64,000 nt of DNA from assembly GCF_002834385.1 (NCBI RefSeq), contig NZ_PITQ01000006.1, positions 186,001 to 250,000 of the forward strand. Reading direction: 5' to 3'. The DNA comes from Rahnella sp. AA (lineage in GTDB: Bacteria; Pseudomonadota; Gammaproteobacteria; Enterobacterales; Enterobacteriaceae). Shown one piece after another: positions 51,403 to 58,970 of this stretch; positions within the stretch are counted from its first letter, which is position 1, and every line of letters starts with the position of its first letter. Under the pieces are notes generated by a model. The model saw only the letters and a program-made list of their open reading frames with translations. It made no database searches and had not been told where the DNA came from. A program made the position numbers and the translations under genes.

Positions 51403-52412
51403 TCAAGAATTTACTCAAGTACCGTGAGCTGTTGCTGGCGGTGGTGATTGTCCTGATGGTGCTCGGCGTCGGTGCACGCTCACCGGAGTTTATCGGTGCC
51501 GGAAACCTGCTGGAGATGTTCAACGACACCTCGATTCTGATCATTCTTGCACTCGGCCAGATGATGGTGCTGCTGACCAAAGGCATTGATTTGTCGATGG
51601 CCGCCAATCTGGCACTGACCGGCATGATTGTTGCGCTGATCAACTTCCATCACCCTGACATTCCGGTGTGGTCGCTGGTCGTGCTGGCGACGGTGCTTGG
51701 CCTGATTATGGGTGCAATTAATGGCCTGCTGGTGTGGAAAGTCGGCATCCCGCCGATTGTGGTGACGCTGGGCACCATGAGTATTTATCGCGGGATTATT
51801 TTCCTGCTCTCGAACGGCGGCTGGATTAACGCCCATCAGATGAGCCCGGATTTCCTCAGCCTGCCGCGCGCACCGTTTCTTGGCCTGCCGCTGCTCGGCT
51901 GGTGCGCGATTGCCGCACTGATTCTGGTGGCGTATTTCCTGCGCTACAGCCGCACGGGCCGCGCGTTATATACCGCAGGCGGCAATGCCACGGCGGCGTA
52001 TTACACCGGGATCAACGCGGGAAAAATGCAGTTCGTCAGCTTCTGCCTTTCCGGCGCGCTGGCGGGTTTCTGCGGATATCTGTGGATTTCACGTTTTGCC
52101 GTCGCCTACGTGGACGTCGCCAATGGCTTTGAATTACAGATTGTCGCCGCCTGCGTCATCGGCGGGATCAGCACCATGGGCGGCATCGGTTCGGTCATCG
52201 GCTGCCTGCTCGGCGCGCTGTTCCTCGGCGTCATCAATAACGCCCTGCCGGTGATTGAAGTGTCGCCGTTCTGGCAGATGGCCATTTCGGGCGCGGTGAT
52301 TGTTATCGCGGTTGTCCTCAACGAACGCGGCAATAAACGTAAAGGAAGACTGATTTTACGCCATTCTCCTTCCGTCCACGCATCAGGACCTGAATCAGAG
52401 GCCAGATCATGA
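51399..52412 (+). CDS. sugar ABC permease 1 (CUT2), rhamnose importer
   Basis: A 337-residue inner-membrane permease of the RbsC/BPD_transp_2 class with about nine spans. Features: GKGIDLS-like segment LLTKGIDLSMAANLALTGMI, VVTLGTMSIYRGI and GGISTMGGIGSVIGCLLGALFLGVI, quoted in part. It starts on an ATGA overlap with the ATPase gene and ends overlapping the next permease, so translation is coupled. Two different permeases in one operon point to a heterodimeric channel, as in rhizobial rhamnose importers. Confidence 0.9.
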   Translation: MIKNLLKYRELLLAVVIVLMVLGVGARSPEFIGAGNLLEMFNDTSILIILALGQMMVLLTKGIDLSMAANLALTGMIVALINFHHPDIPVWSLVVLATVLGLIMGAINGLLVWKVGIPPIVVTLGTMSIYRGIIFLLSNGGWINAHQMSPDFLSLPRAPFLGLPLLGWCAIAALILVAYFLRYSRTGRALYTAGGNATAAYYTGINAGKMQFVSFCLSGALAGFCGYLWISRFAVAYVDVANGFELQIVAACVIGGISTMGGIGSVIGCLLGALFLGVINNALPVIEVSPFWQMAISGAVIVIAVVLNERGNKRKGRLILRHSPSVHASGPESEARS

Positions 52413-53422
52413 ATAAGACCTTAACTTCGCGCACGCCTGCACGGGAAAGTGTGCCGATGGCGGTAACGCCGTTCTTCCGCCGCCTGATGTGCTGGGAAGG
52501 ATTTTTGCTGGTGGTGACGCTGCTGGTGTTTGTGGTGAACGCCCTCGCCTCACCGTACTTCCTCAATATCTGGAATCTGTCGGACGCCACGTTCAACTTT
52601 ACCGAAAAGGCCATCATTGTTCTGCCGATGGCGATGCTGATTATCGCCCGTGAAATCGATTTATCCGTCGCCTCAACGATGGCACTGAGTTCCACCATAA
52701 TGGGATTCTGCGCGCAGGCCGGGCTGCCGACACCGGCGCTGGTGGGCGTCGGGCTGAGCGTGGGATTGTTGTGCGGGCTGATTAACGGGCTGCTGGTGAC
52801 GCGCCTGAATCTCTCATCGATTGTGATCACCATCGGGACCATGAGTCTGTTCCGTGGCATCACGTATGTGCTGCTCGGCGATCAGTCACTGAATAAATAT
52901 CCCGCCAGCTTTGCGTGGTTCGGGCAGGGTTATGTCTGGGGGCCGCTGTCGTTTGAGTTCGCGTTATTTCTGGTGCTGGGTGCGGTTTTTTATTTCCTGC
53001 TGCACAAAACCAACTTTGGCCGCCGTACCTACGCCATCGGCAATAATCCGGTGGCGGCCTGGTATTCCGGCATTAACGTGAAGCGCCACAACCTGACGTT
53101 GTTCGTGCTGGTCGGCGTGATGTCCGGGCTGGCGGCGGTTCTGCTGACGTCACGGCTCGGCAGCACGCGCCCGACGCTGGCACTTGGCTGGGAGCTGAGC
53201 GTGATTACGATGGCGGTGCTCGGCGGCGTCAGCGTTCTTGGCGGTTCGGGCAGCATGACCGGCGTCATCATCGCCGCCTTCCTGATGGGCCTGCTGACCT
53301 TCGGACTCAGCCTGCTGAACGTGCCGGGGATCGTGATGTCAGTCATCGTCGGCGCGATGCTGATTGTGGTGATTTCGCTGCCGGTGCTGTACCGGAGGAT
53401 TATGGCAGCGCGGGGGAAATAG
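52409..53422 (+). CDS. sugar ABC permease 2 (CUT2), rhamnose importer
   Basis: A 337-residue permease related to the preceding one. Motifs: ARIDLS-like IAREIDLSVASTMALSSTIMG, VITIGTMSLFRGITYV and GGVSVLGGSGSMTGVIIAAFLMG, quoted in part. The N-terminus before the first span is about 30 residues and polar. Last gene of the operon; it converges with the fic gene. No rhaM mutarotase gene follows, unlike many rhizobial rhamnose clusters. Confidence 0.9.
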   Translation: MNKTLTSRTPARESVPMAVTPFFRRLMCWEGFLLVVTLLVFVVNALASPYFLNIWNLSDATFNFTEKAIIVLPMAMLIIAREIDLSVASTMALSSTIMGFCAQAGLPTPALVGVGLSVGLLCGLINGLLVTRLNLSSIVITIGTMSLFRGITYVLLGDQSLNKYPASFAWFGQGYVWGPLSFEFALFLVLGAVFYFLLHKTNFGRRTYAIGNNPVAAWYSGINVKRHNLTLFVLVGVMSGLAAVLLTSRLGSTRPTLALGWELSVITMAVLGGVSVLGGSGSMTGVIIAAFLMGLLTFGLSLLNVPGIVMSVIVGAMLIVVISLPVLYRRIMAARGK

Positions 53423-53436
53423 CGTCTGGCCTGCAA

Positions 53437-53457
53437 TTCCCGCCTACGGGCGGGGAA
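53437..53457. terminator. hairpin between the rhamnose importer and fic
   Basis: CCCGCC (53439-53444) pairs with GGCGGG (53449-53454) with a TACG loop; the flanking TT/AA pair with one bulge. It lies between two convergent stop codons and overlaps the fic stop. No T-run. Confidence 0.45.
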
Positions 53458-54232
53458 TGTGAAAAGAGAGTTGGGTTTCAATGCCTTCGCGTAATGCTTC
53501 AACCAGTTTTTCCAGCATAAATGCAATAAATGCCGTGCAGTCACTGGCGCGATCGCATTCACCCAATACGCGGTAATAATCCTGTTGCTGATTATGGATC
53601 AGGGTTTCAACCGGCAGCCAGGCGAGTTCAGGACGCCACTGGCTCAGGATCAGCGTTTGCCACAACCGCCCCATTCTTCCGTTGCCGTCCGGAAACGGAT
53701 GGATGAATTCAAATTCGTAATGAAAAATGCAGCTGGCAATCAGCGGATGAATCTCGGTTTCCTTCAGCCAGTTCAGCAAATCGGCCATCAGGCGCGAAAG
53801 CTGCCCGACCGGCGGCGCCATATGAATCAGCTGATTATCGCGATAAACCCCGACATCACCACTACGCAGGTGACCCGGCGCATCCACCAGGCCGGTCATC
53901 ATCAGCCGGTGAGCTTTCAGGACATCGTCGAGAACATAGCTTTTCCACGTGGGTAGCTGTTCGTAAGTCAGGATCGCGTTACGAACTTCCTGTATATCTT
54001 TTTGCGGCGCGAGCACGCGCTTGCCTTCCATAATAGCCGTCACCTGTTGGGTAGACAGGCTGTTATGTTCAATCGCCAGTGAAGCCTGAATGGTCCGTAT
54101 GCGGTTTTCTTTTCGCAGCAGCACCGATGATTGTTCCGCATGCGCGGCCCAGCGCCCGAGTAATTCCCCAACCTCAACGACCCGGTTCAGAATGGCTGGC
54201 GTAATGCTGTACGGTGGCTGATAACCTGCCAT
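53444..54232 (-). CDS. Fic-domain protein with N-terminal inhibitory helix
   Basis: A 262-residue probable AMP-transferase. The active-site motif HPFPDGNGRMGR is at 178-189, complete with catalytic His178. The inhibitory motif S/T-x-x-x-E-G/N appears as SLAIEHN at 51-57 in the N-terminal helical part, which makes it a self-inhibited (class II) Fic protein, so no separate antitoxin is needed. The rest resembles the common Fic/DUF4172-like bacterial group. It is a single gene between converging and diverging neighbours. Targets unknown. Confidence 0.87.
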   Translation of the reverse strand: MAGYQPPYSITPAILNRVVEVGELLGRWAAHAEQSSVLLRKENRIRTIQASLAIEHNSLSTQQVTAIMEGKRVLAPQKDIQEVRNAILTYEQLPTWKSYVLDDVLKAHRLMMTGLVDAPGHLRSGDVGVYRDNQLIHMAPPVGQLSRLMADLLNWLKETEIHPLIASCIFHYEFEFIHPFPDGNGRMGRLWQTLILSQWRPELAWLPVETLIHNQQQDYYRVLGECDRASDCTAFIAFMLEKLVEALREGIETQLSFHIPRP

Positions 54233-54415
54233 TCAGTGCTCCTTTTAGAAATAGTGATGCGTAATAGTATCACGCGACAAAATCATCAAAAATTCTTCTT
54301 TTCTCTCCAGCCACTGAATCCTTTATGCCGCAGCCTCTTGATTAAAAGGCTATGACTCCCGTAGTTTAAACCCACAGCTTGGTTTCTGAATGTCTTGAAA
54401 CAATGGGGATAACAT

Positions 54416-55333
54416 ATGCGGATTTTAGTGGTAGGCGCGGGTGCGACGGGCGGATATTTTGGTGCGCGGCTGGCTCAGGCCGGGCAGGATGTGACATTTT
54501 TACTGCGCGAGAAACGCGCGCTGGCAGTGCAGAAAGACGGACTGACGGTTCACAGCCCGCACGGTGATTTTCACCTGCAACCCGCCGTGGTACAGGCTTC
54601 TCAGCTGACCGGCCCTTATGATCTGATTCTGCTGACAGTGAAAAGCTTCGGACTGGAAGCGGCTATCAAAGATATCGCACCGGTCGTTGGCGAAAACACG
54701 CTGGTCATGCCGGTGCTCAATGGCATGAAGCATATGGAAACGCTCAGCCAGCGCTTCGGCGAGCATGCGCTGATTGGCGGACTGTGCAAAATCAACGCCA
54801 CGCTGGATGCCGACGGCCATCTCCATCAGATGACGCCACTGCATCAGATTTTCTACGGCGAACTCTCCGGCGAGAAAACCGAACGCATTCTTAAAGTCGA
54901 TCAGGCATTCCAGAGCGCCGGTATCGATGCCATCCTTTCGGAAACCATCATCAGCGATCTGTGGGAGAAGTGGCTGCTGCTTTCAAGCTTCGGCGCCATC
55001 ACCTGCACCATGCGCGGCAACATCGGTCAGGTCGCCTCTGCGCCGGGCGGAACGGAGTTCGCACAGGCCATTGTTACCGAAGCGCTGACCACCATGAAAG
55101 CCTTTGGCTATGCGGAACGCACGGCGGCGGTGGCAAAAGTCAGGGAGGCCGTGACCGATAAAAATTCGCCACAAACCTCGTCAATGTATCGCGATATGAC
55201 GCAGGGCTATCCTGTCGAGGCCGACCAGATTATCGGCGATCTGGTGGAGCGTGCAACGCGTGTGGGGATCAGCATTCCGCTGTTGCAGGCCGCTTATACG
55301 CACCTTTGTGTGTATCAGAAGAACCGTGAATAG
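54416..55333 (+). CDS. 2-dehydropantoate 2-reductase family (PanE/ApbA-like)
   Basis: NADPH-dependent ketopantoate reductase or a relative. The 305-residue protein has the N-terminal nucleotide-binding GAGATGGYFGARLA, VKSFG with the catalytic-type lysine near residue 72, and the C-terminal domain with KWLLLSSFGAITCTMRGNIGQV and PQTSSMYRDMTQGYPVEAD, in parts. Many enterobacteria carry extra PanE-like paralogues besides PanE, which usually sits elsewhere; the tail here, with RDMTQGYPVEADQI, is of that paralogue type, so its true substrate may be another 2-keto acid. Confidence 0.84.
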   Translation: MRILVVGAGATGGYFGARLAQAGQDVTFLLREKRALAVQKDGLTVHSPHGDFHLQPAVVQASQLTGPYDLILLTVKSFGLEAAIKDIAPVVGENTLVMPVLNGMKHMETLSQRFGEHALIGGLCKINATLDADGHLHQMTPLHQIFYGELSGEKTERILKVDQAFQSAGIDAILSETIISDLWEKWLLLSSFGAITCTMRGNIGQVASAPGGTEFAQAIVTEALTTMKAFGYAERTAAVAKVREAVTDKNSPQTSSMYRDMTQGYPVEADQIIGDLVERATRVGISIPLLQAAYTHLCVYQKNRE

Positions 55334-55399
55334 CAGTGGATTTTGAGGTCTGTTTCTGCCAAATCTGAAGGTTTGAGAATATCACCTGACCATAGAAAC

Positions 55400-55580
55400 A
55401 AAAAACCCGCCAAAAGGCGGGGATTTTGTGGTGCTTCGATTAGCGGTCTCACACCAAACAGGCGACCAACGAGGAGGAGATTAACTCAAATTCACTTCTC
55501 CGGCTACAAATTGTAGCGCGTATTTCGTAATTGTTGATCTTGCACAAACCTGAGATTTGTTCCAACAAACTTGGAGTTTG
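55400..55580 (-). ncRNA. candidate antitoxin sRNA of a type I toxin-antitoxin locus
   Basis: A proposed leftward RNA, divergent from the small toxin-like gene. A sigma-70-like promoter TTGCCA-N16-TATAGG reads leftwards (55614-55609 and 55592-55587), and a second -10, TACAAT (55515-55510), could give a shorter form. The RNA would end at the strong GC hairpin at 55406-55421, which on this strand is followed by TTTTTT. It contains GTTGGTCGCCTGTTT, the exact complement of 15 bases (55738-55752) in the proposed leader of the toxin mRNA. This arrangement is that of TisB/IstR, ZorO/OrzO and TimP/TimR systems. The ends are estimates. Confidence 0.42.
55406..55421. terminator. two-way terminator after the panE-like gene
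   Basis: CCCGCC-AAAA-GGCGGG. Reading rightwards it ends the panE-like gene (followed by GATTTTG). Reading leftwards it is followed by six Ts and would end the proposed sRNA, for which it is the better fit. Confidence 0.82.
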
Positions 55581-55752
55581 TCACGGCCTATAGAGCATAG
55601 GTTGTCTCTGGCAAAATAATAAATTTAACTTAAGTGTTGAGATCAAATTATTCTGAAATTCGTGCTGATACTATCGCCTCGGACTTTTCGCCGGGTAGCT
55701 CCGGGTGCCAGATTTAGAAAGGATTCACAGTACCGTTAAACAGGCGACCAAC
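55456..55752 (+). repeat. 15-bp direct repeat linking sRNA and toxin leader
   Basis: AAACAGGCGACCAAC occurs at 55456-55470 and again, identical, at 55738-55752, 282 bp apart and in the same orientation; these are the two ends of this feature. Because the proposed sRNA is read leftwards across the first copy and the toxin mRNA rightwards across the second, the two RNAs would be complementary over these 15 bases. Confidence 0.85.
55503..55581. promoter_or_regulatory. palindromes between the divergent RNAs
   Basis: Two 17-bp palindromes, ACAAAC-CTGAG-ATTTGT (55544-55560) and ACAAAC-TTGGA-GTTTGT (55565-55581), lie 21 bp apart, that is two helical turns. A third, GCTACAA-A-TTGTAGC (55503-55517), overlaps the inner -10 of the leftward RNA. 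Evenly phased palindromes suggest a dimeric repressor; in RNA they would be small hairpins at the 5' end of the longer sRNA form. Confidence 0.5.
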
Positions 55753-55821
55753 ATCGCTTGTGCTGCGGCGGGTTCTCTGGCAGATCAAACGTGGCACACG
55801 GTTTTAATTGAGGCCGTTTCA

Positions 55822-55938
55822 ATGAAAAAGTGCATCTATGCACTGCTCATTGTATTGGGTGGTTTAATTGGTAGCGGAAATGAAGGCTGGCGAATTACTG
55901 GCAATCACATCAGCATCAATTTCGCTCAAAGCAAGTAG
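55822..55938 (+). CDS. 38-residue hydrophobic peptide, candidate type I toxin
   Basis: A short open frame starting MKKCIYALLIVLGGLIGSGN and ending SINFAQSK. Positively charged start, a 13-residue hydrophobic core, and a polar tail with WRITGN make it look like a membrane peptide or a signal-peptide-like protein. TGAGG lies about ten bases before the ATG. The frame extends upstream to 55705, but the leader repeat and ribosome site favour the short form. A strong terminator follows 10 bp after the stop. The small toxin TimP of Salmonella, which I recall as 38 residues with a signal-like N-terminus and repressed by the divergent sRNA TimR, is the closest model; the toxin role is inference. Confidence 0.5.
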   Translation: MKKCIYALLIVLGGLIGSGNEGWRITGNHISINFAQSK

Positions 55939-55948
55939 CATTAGAGAG

Positions 55949-55974
55949 CCGCCCTTAGGGGCGGTTTCTTTTTT
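55949..55974 (+). terminator. rho-independent terminator of the small peptide gene
   Basis: CCGCCC-TTAG-GGGCGG followed by TTTCTTTTTT. A perfect six-base GC stem with a long T-run. The remaining stretch to 56267 holds nothing I recognise beyond AT-rich sequence. Confidence 0.88.
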
Positions 55975-56267
55975 ACGTCGGGAAGGTTAATCGAGGTTTT
56001 GAACCAGGTCAGACCCGGCCACGGATGATTGCGATCATCTACGATATCGAACCAGTTGAGTTTTTTATTTGGATTTTCTTATCGTTTCTATGAGTATTGT
56101 GCCCGCGACACAGTGATTCGTCCCACACCGGACAAGCTATGTTCATGCCTTCCATAGGAATAATTTGAGTTAAGTAAACTTATAAAACCAATAATACACA
56201 GTAACCAAACGCGTTATTGTAAAAGCCACCTTAAGGAATACAAAAATCAAAAAACAGCGTGCGGAGT

Positions 56268-56828
56268 TTATTCTCTTAAAAGACTTTTATCCCGTTGATT
56301 CTTCCCCGGCAACATGCGTATCAACGTATTATCGCGGCGGCGGTAATGGTGCCACAGAGCAGCAAAAGTGTGTAATCCGATCAGGTAATATCCGGCATCT
56401 GCCAGCCATCCATGCAAATTTTTGAGCTGTTTTTGTAATGGGAGATCCGGCAGATAGCTTCCCGGCATCCTGATGTTAAATATTGTCCAGTCATGCCCGC
56501 CATAATATTGCGACAAAATTCCCAAGGCCGGTAAACAGATAAACATCAGATAAACGACAGCATGCGTGATGGCCGCCAGACAATTTTGCCAGCGTGGAGG
56601 AAGAGGTTTAATGGCCGGTGTGACGTACATCGCGCGGACAAAAAGACGCACACACATCAGGAATAATACGCAGAACCCCAGACTGTAATGCGTTAGCGTT
56701 AATAACTCTCTTATAAGGGAACCCTTCGCGAATGTGTTTTTTATATCCATCGTGGCATAGGCCAGAACGACCAAAACAAACACCAGCCAGTGCAGCACAA
56801 TTTGCGCAGAAGAATATCGGGTACGCAT
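56268..56828 (-). CDS. cytochrome b561
   Basis: A 186-residue inner-membrane di-haem cytochrome b of the CybB class, which passes electrons between quinol and acceptors such as superoxide. Four spans carry the haem histidines: VLHWLVFVL near residue 13, TLTHYSLGF, AITHAVVYLM and LHTFAALWHHY near the end. The start at 56826-56828 (MRTRYSSAQIVLHW) is chosen as the family N-terminus; the frame begins nine codons earlier. It stands alone. The loop between spans 3 and 4 (PLQKQLKNLHGWLADAGYY) is normal. Confidence 0.87.
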   Translation of the reverse strand: MRTRYSSAQIVLHWLVFVLVVLAYATMDIKNTFAKGSLIRELLTLTHYSLGFCVLFLMCVRLFVRAMYVTPAIKPLPPRWQNCLAAITHAVVYLMFICLPALGILSQYYGGHDWTIFNIRMPGSYLPDLPLQKQLKNLHGWLADAGYYLIGLHTFAALWHHYRRRDNTLIRMLPGKNQRDKSLLRE

Positions 56829-56992
56829 AGAAGTTCCGGTAAACAAAGTTACCATTACCCTACTTGTTGAGGCTTAAGCTTACATTAAGATGACAGGCTA
56901 ACACGCCAGTGGGGGCAAAGTGTGGAAAGAAAAATTAACAGTGTCGCGGTAAAAAATAAGAGATTAAAAATCAATACACAGAGGAAACGCTA

Positions 56993-57017
56993 CCTGCCTG
57001 GCTCAGAGCGTGGCAGG
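56993..57017 (-). terminator. possible terminator after the H-NS-like gene
   Basis: CCTGCC (56993-56998) can pair with GGCAGG (57012-57017) about 30 bp past the stop codon. A T-run is lacking. Confidence 0.35.
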
Positions 57018-57044
57018 CAGCGCCTCAACACAACAGCGAATTAA

Positions 57045-57452
57045 TTAGCGTGCAATCAGGAAGCTTTCCAGAGTTGCGCCCTTGTCCAGTGCAGCTTTAA
57101 TAGCTGAAGGAGTACGCCCCTGGCCGGTCCAGGTCTTTTTAGAACCATCGGTGTCGGTATATTCATAGATTGCCGGACGCGGTTTGCGTTTAGCTTTAGT
57201 GGTTTCTTTTGCCGCCTGATGCCCCAACAGATCATCAATAGCAATACCATCATTTGCCAGCATTTCGCGATATTTCAATAGTTTCTCATCACGTTCCTGC
57301 TGCTGTGCACTACGCGCTTTTACATCTTCACGAGATTCTTCAACAACAGCCGTCAGTTTCTCAAGAATCTCTTCCAGAGTGCTCAACGGCATTTCGCGAG
57401 CCTGGGCCCGAAGTGTACGGATATTATTCAAAACGTTTAATGCGTTGTCCAT
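57045..57452 (-). CDS. H-NS/StpA-family nucleoid protein
   Basis: A 135-residue nucleoid-associated silencer of AT-rich DNA. The N-terminal oligomerisation helices begin [17 protein letters not shown] as in H-NS, a charged linker follows (about 60-95) and the C-terminal DNA-binding domain has the core motif [16 protein letters not shown]. The housekeeping hns gene usually lies near tdk/galU; here the neighbours are cytochrome b561 and ptrR/sad, so this may be a StpA-like paralogue or a rearranged hns. The window contains several AT-rich orphan genes that such a protein would bind. Confidence 0.9.
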   Translation of the reverse strand: MDNALNVLNNIRTLRAQAREMPLSTLEEILEKLTAVVEESREDVKARSAQQQERDEKLLKYREMLANDGIAIDDLLGHQAAKETTKAKRKPRPAIYEYTDTDGSKKTWTGQGRTPSAIKAALDKGATLESFLIAR

Positions 57453-57881
57453 GATGTGCTCACTTTAGAGATGTTCATTAAATTAGTCACCATGATTCTA
57501 CACAAAGAAATAATGATATCAATTGCGCCAGCATAATATTACAACCTATTACACATTCCCCGCCATGTCGTTTAGCTTCTCTTTATTGTTAATGCTTTGT
57601 CTTCCTAAAGACTTGTTGGCGCTGAATAAAAAATTTCACGAACAAATCACTTTAAAGCTGTCAAATTAACCTGAAAAATATTATTAATCCAAATTACGCA
57701 CCTTCATAATAGTATCACTGTGTGAATAGTTAATGTTGCTATAATGTACAAATCACACGGATCCGTTTCATTTCGCGCGGATATCCCCTTCTTTCAAATA
57801 CACACTGCAATAAAAAATACGCAGGAAACCGCATCTTCTGTTCAAAACTACAGAGGCGCTCTTATGCGATCCGTTTTAAAA
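57453..57881. other. intergenic region with a strong lone promoter
   Basis: The gap between the H-NS-like gene and ptrR is over 500 bp. It contains an extended -10 element TGC-TATAAT (TATAAT at 57740-57745) pointing rightwards, away from the H-NS-like gene, without a recognised downstream gene other than the 30-codon frame at 57919. The rest is AT-rich. An 86-codon open frame from 57744 is not convincing. Confidence 0.35.
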
Positions 57882-57897
57882 TGTGATTCACATCACA
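57882..57897. promoter_or_regulatory. perfect CRP-binding consensus without an obvious target
   Basis: TGTGA-TTCACA-TCACA matches all core positions and is nearly palindromic throughout. It lies downstream of the 3' end of ptrR, about 22 bp before a 30-codon frame on the plus strand and 430 bp upstream of the H-NS-like gene. A target may be a small gene or an RNA not yet recognised. Confidence 0.65.
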
Positions 57898-57918
57898 CAA
57901 AAGAGACCTGTTTGAGCT

Positions 57919-58011
57919 ATGTTCAAAACCATTTTTATTGTTTGCGCACTCTGTGTGGCCTTGAAATTTGCGATGGACTGGCAAATCATCTTGCAGTCGG
58001 TTGAAGGCTGA
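57919..58011 (+). CDS. possible 30-residue membrane peptide
   Basis: The frame reads [17 protein letters not shown] followed by an amphipathic tail ([13 protein letters not shown]). The composition (one hydrophobic helix, one acidic end) is that of real small membrane proteins. It overlaps the 3' end of the oppositely directed ptrR gene by 26 bp. The ribosome site is poor (GAGCT right before the ATG). A perfect CRP site and a strong extended -10 box lie upstream. I do not recognise it; a chance frame is quite possible. Confidence 0.25.
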   Translation: MFKTIFIVCALCVALKFAMDWQIILQSVEG

Positions 58012-58870
58012 CCGTCACCTCTGATGCCATTGCCGCAAACTCTGATAAATTTCGCGTCAGTGCGCCACGCCGCCACAGCAACCATGTGGTCAGAAAACGA
58101 TAATTATCGGCCAGCGGCCAGAAGCTGACCGTACTGCTGCCCGGCATACTTTCCAGCATGCTGCGCGGCATCAGCGCCAGACCACCGCCGGCAATCACAC
58201 ACGCCAGCATCCCGTGATAGGATTCCATCTCGTAGATTTTACCGGGTGCGGCGCCATCATCGGCGAACCAGCTTTCAAAATGCCGCCGGTAAGAACAATT
58301 CGAACGAAACGCATAAACGATTTCGCCATTCACTTCCTGCCCGCGGGTCACCGGCGCGTGGTGAAGCGGTGCCACAATCACCATTTCCTCCTGGAAAACG
58401 GGTACGCCATCCAGAACCGGATGCAAAACAGGGCCATCCACAAATGCCGCCTCCAGTTCTCCTTCCAGCAATTTATCCAGCAACTCACCGGAAGGCCCGG
58501 TGCTTAGTGCCAGTTCAACTTTGCCAAACTGCTGATGATAACGTGCCAGTAAAGCAGGGATGCGCACAGCGGCGGTGCTTTCCAGCGCCCCCAGCGCAAA
58601 TATCCCTTGCGGTTCAGTGCCAGCAACCGACACACGAGCCTCTTCGACCAGGTCCAGAATGCGGTTGTTGTAGCTGAGGAAATTCCGCCCCGCTGGCGAA
58701 AGCCGCAACCGCTGATTCTCACGGATAAACAGCTCCACGCCAAGCTCGGCTTCCAGCTGTTTAATACGTGTGGTGAGATTCGAAGGCACACGGTGCACGC
58801 GCTGCGCGGCGGCGCTGATGCTGCCGGTTTCGGCCACGGCGCGGAACATCTCAAGCTGGGACAGGTTCAT
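57986..58870 (-). CDS. ptrR: LysR-family regulator PtrR (YneJ)
   Basis: A 294-residue regulator that in E. coli controls sad and putrescine use. It begins [23 protein letters not shown] and keeps the YneJ sequence over its length: [55 protein letters not shown] and [30 protein letters not shown], here in part. The start at 58868-58870 is chosen by homology over an upstream ATG. It is divergent from sad with 100 bp between, the same arrangement as yneJ-yneI. Confidence 0.92.
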   Translation of the reverse strand: MNLSQLEMFRAVAETGSISAAAQRVHRVPSNLTTRIKQLEAELGVELFIRENQRLRLSPAGRNFLSYNNRILDLVEEARVSVAGTEPQGIFALGALESTAAVRIPALLARYHQQFGKVELALSTGPSGELLDKLLEGELEAAFVDGPVLHPVLDGVPVFQEEMVIVAPLHHAPVTRGQEVNGEIVYAFRSNCSYRRHFESWFADDGAAPGKIYEMESYHGMLACVIAGGGLALMPRSMLESMPGSSTVSFWPLADNYRFLTTWLLWRRGALTRNLSEFAAMASEVTVSLQPTAR

Positions 58871-58970
58871 AAGCTTTCTCAAAAAGTGAACGGTTTGCTT
58901 ATTTTTATTCATTTTTATTCATCTCAGCAACCCTCTATTCTGAATGAACTGACTTAACGAGGAACACAAC

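Noticed and set aside
52318-52863. 181-codon minus-strand frame
   Set aside because: Antisense to the two rhamnose permease genes, with no motif or ribosome site.
55705-55821. Upstream extension of the small peptide frame at 55822
   Set aside because: It includes the 15-bp repeat proposed as the sRNA target, and the best ribosome site precedes the inner ATG.
57744-58004. 86-codon plus-strand frame
   Set aside because: Starts inside the -10 box of the candidate promoter and has mixed composition; the shorter frame at 57919 is in another phase and looks more protein-like.
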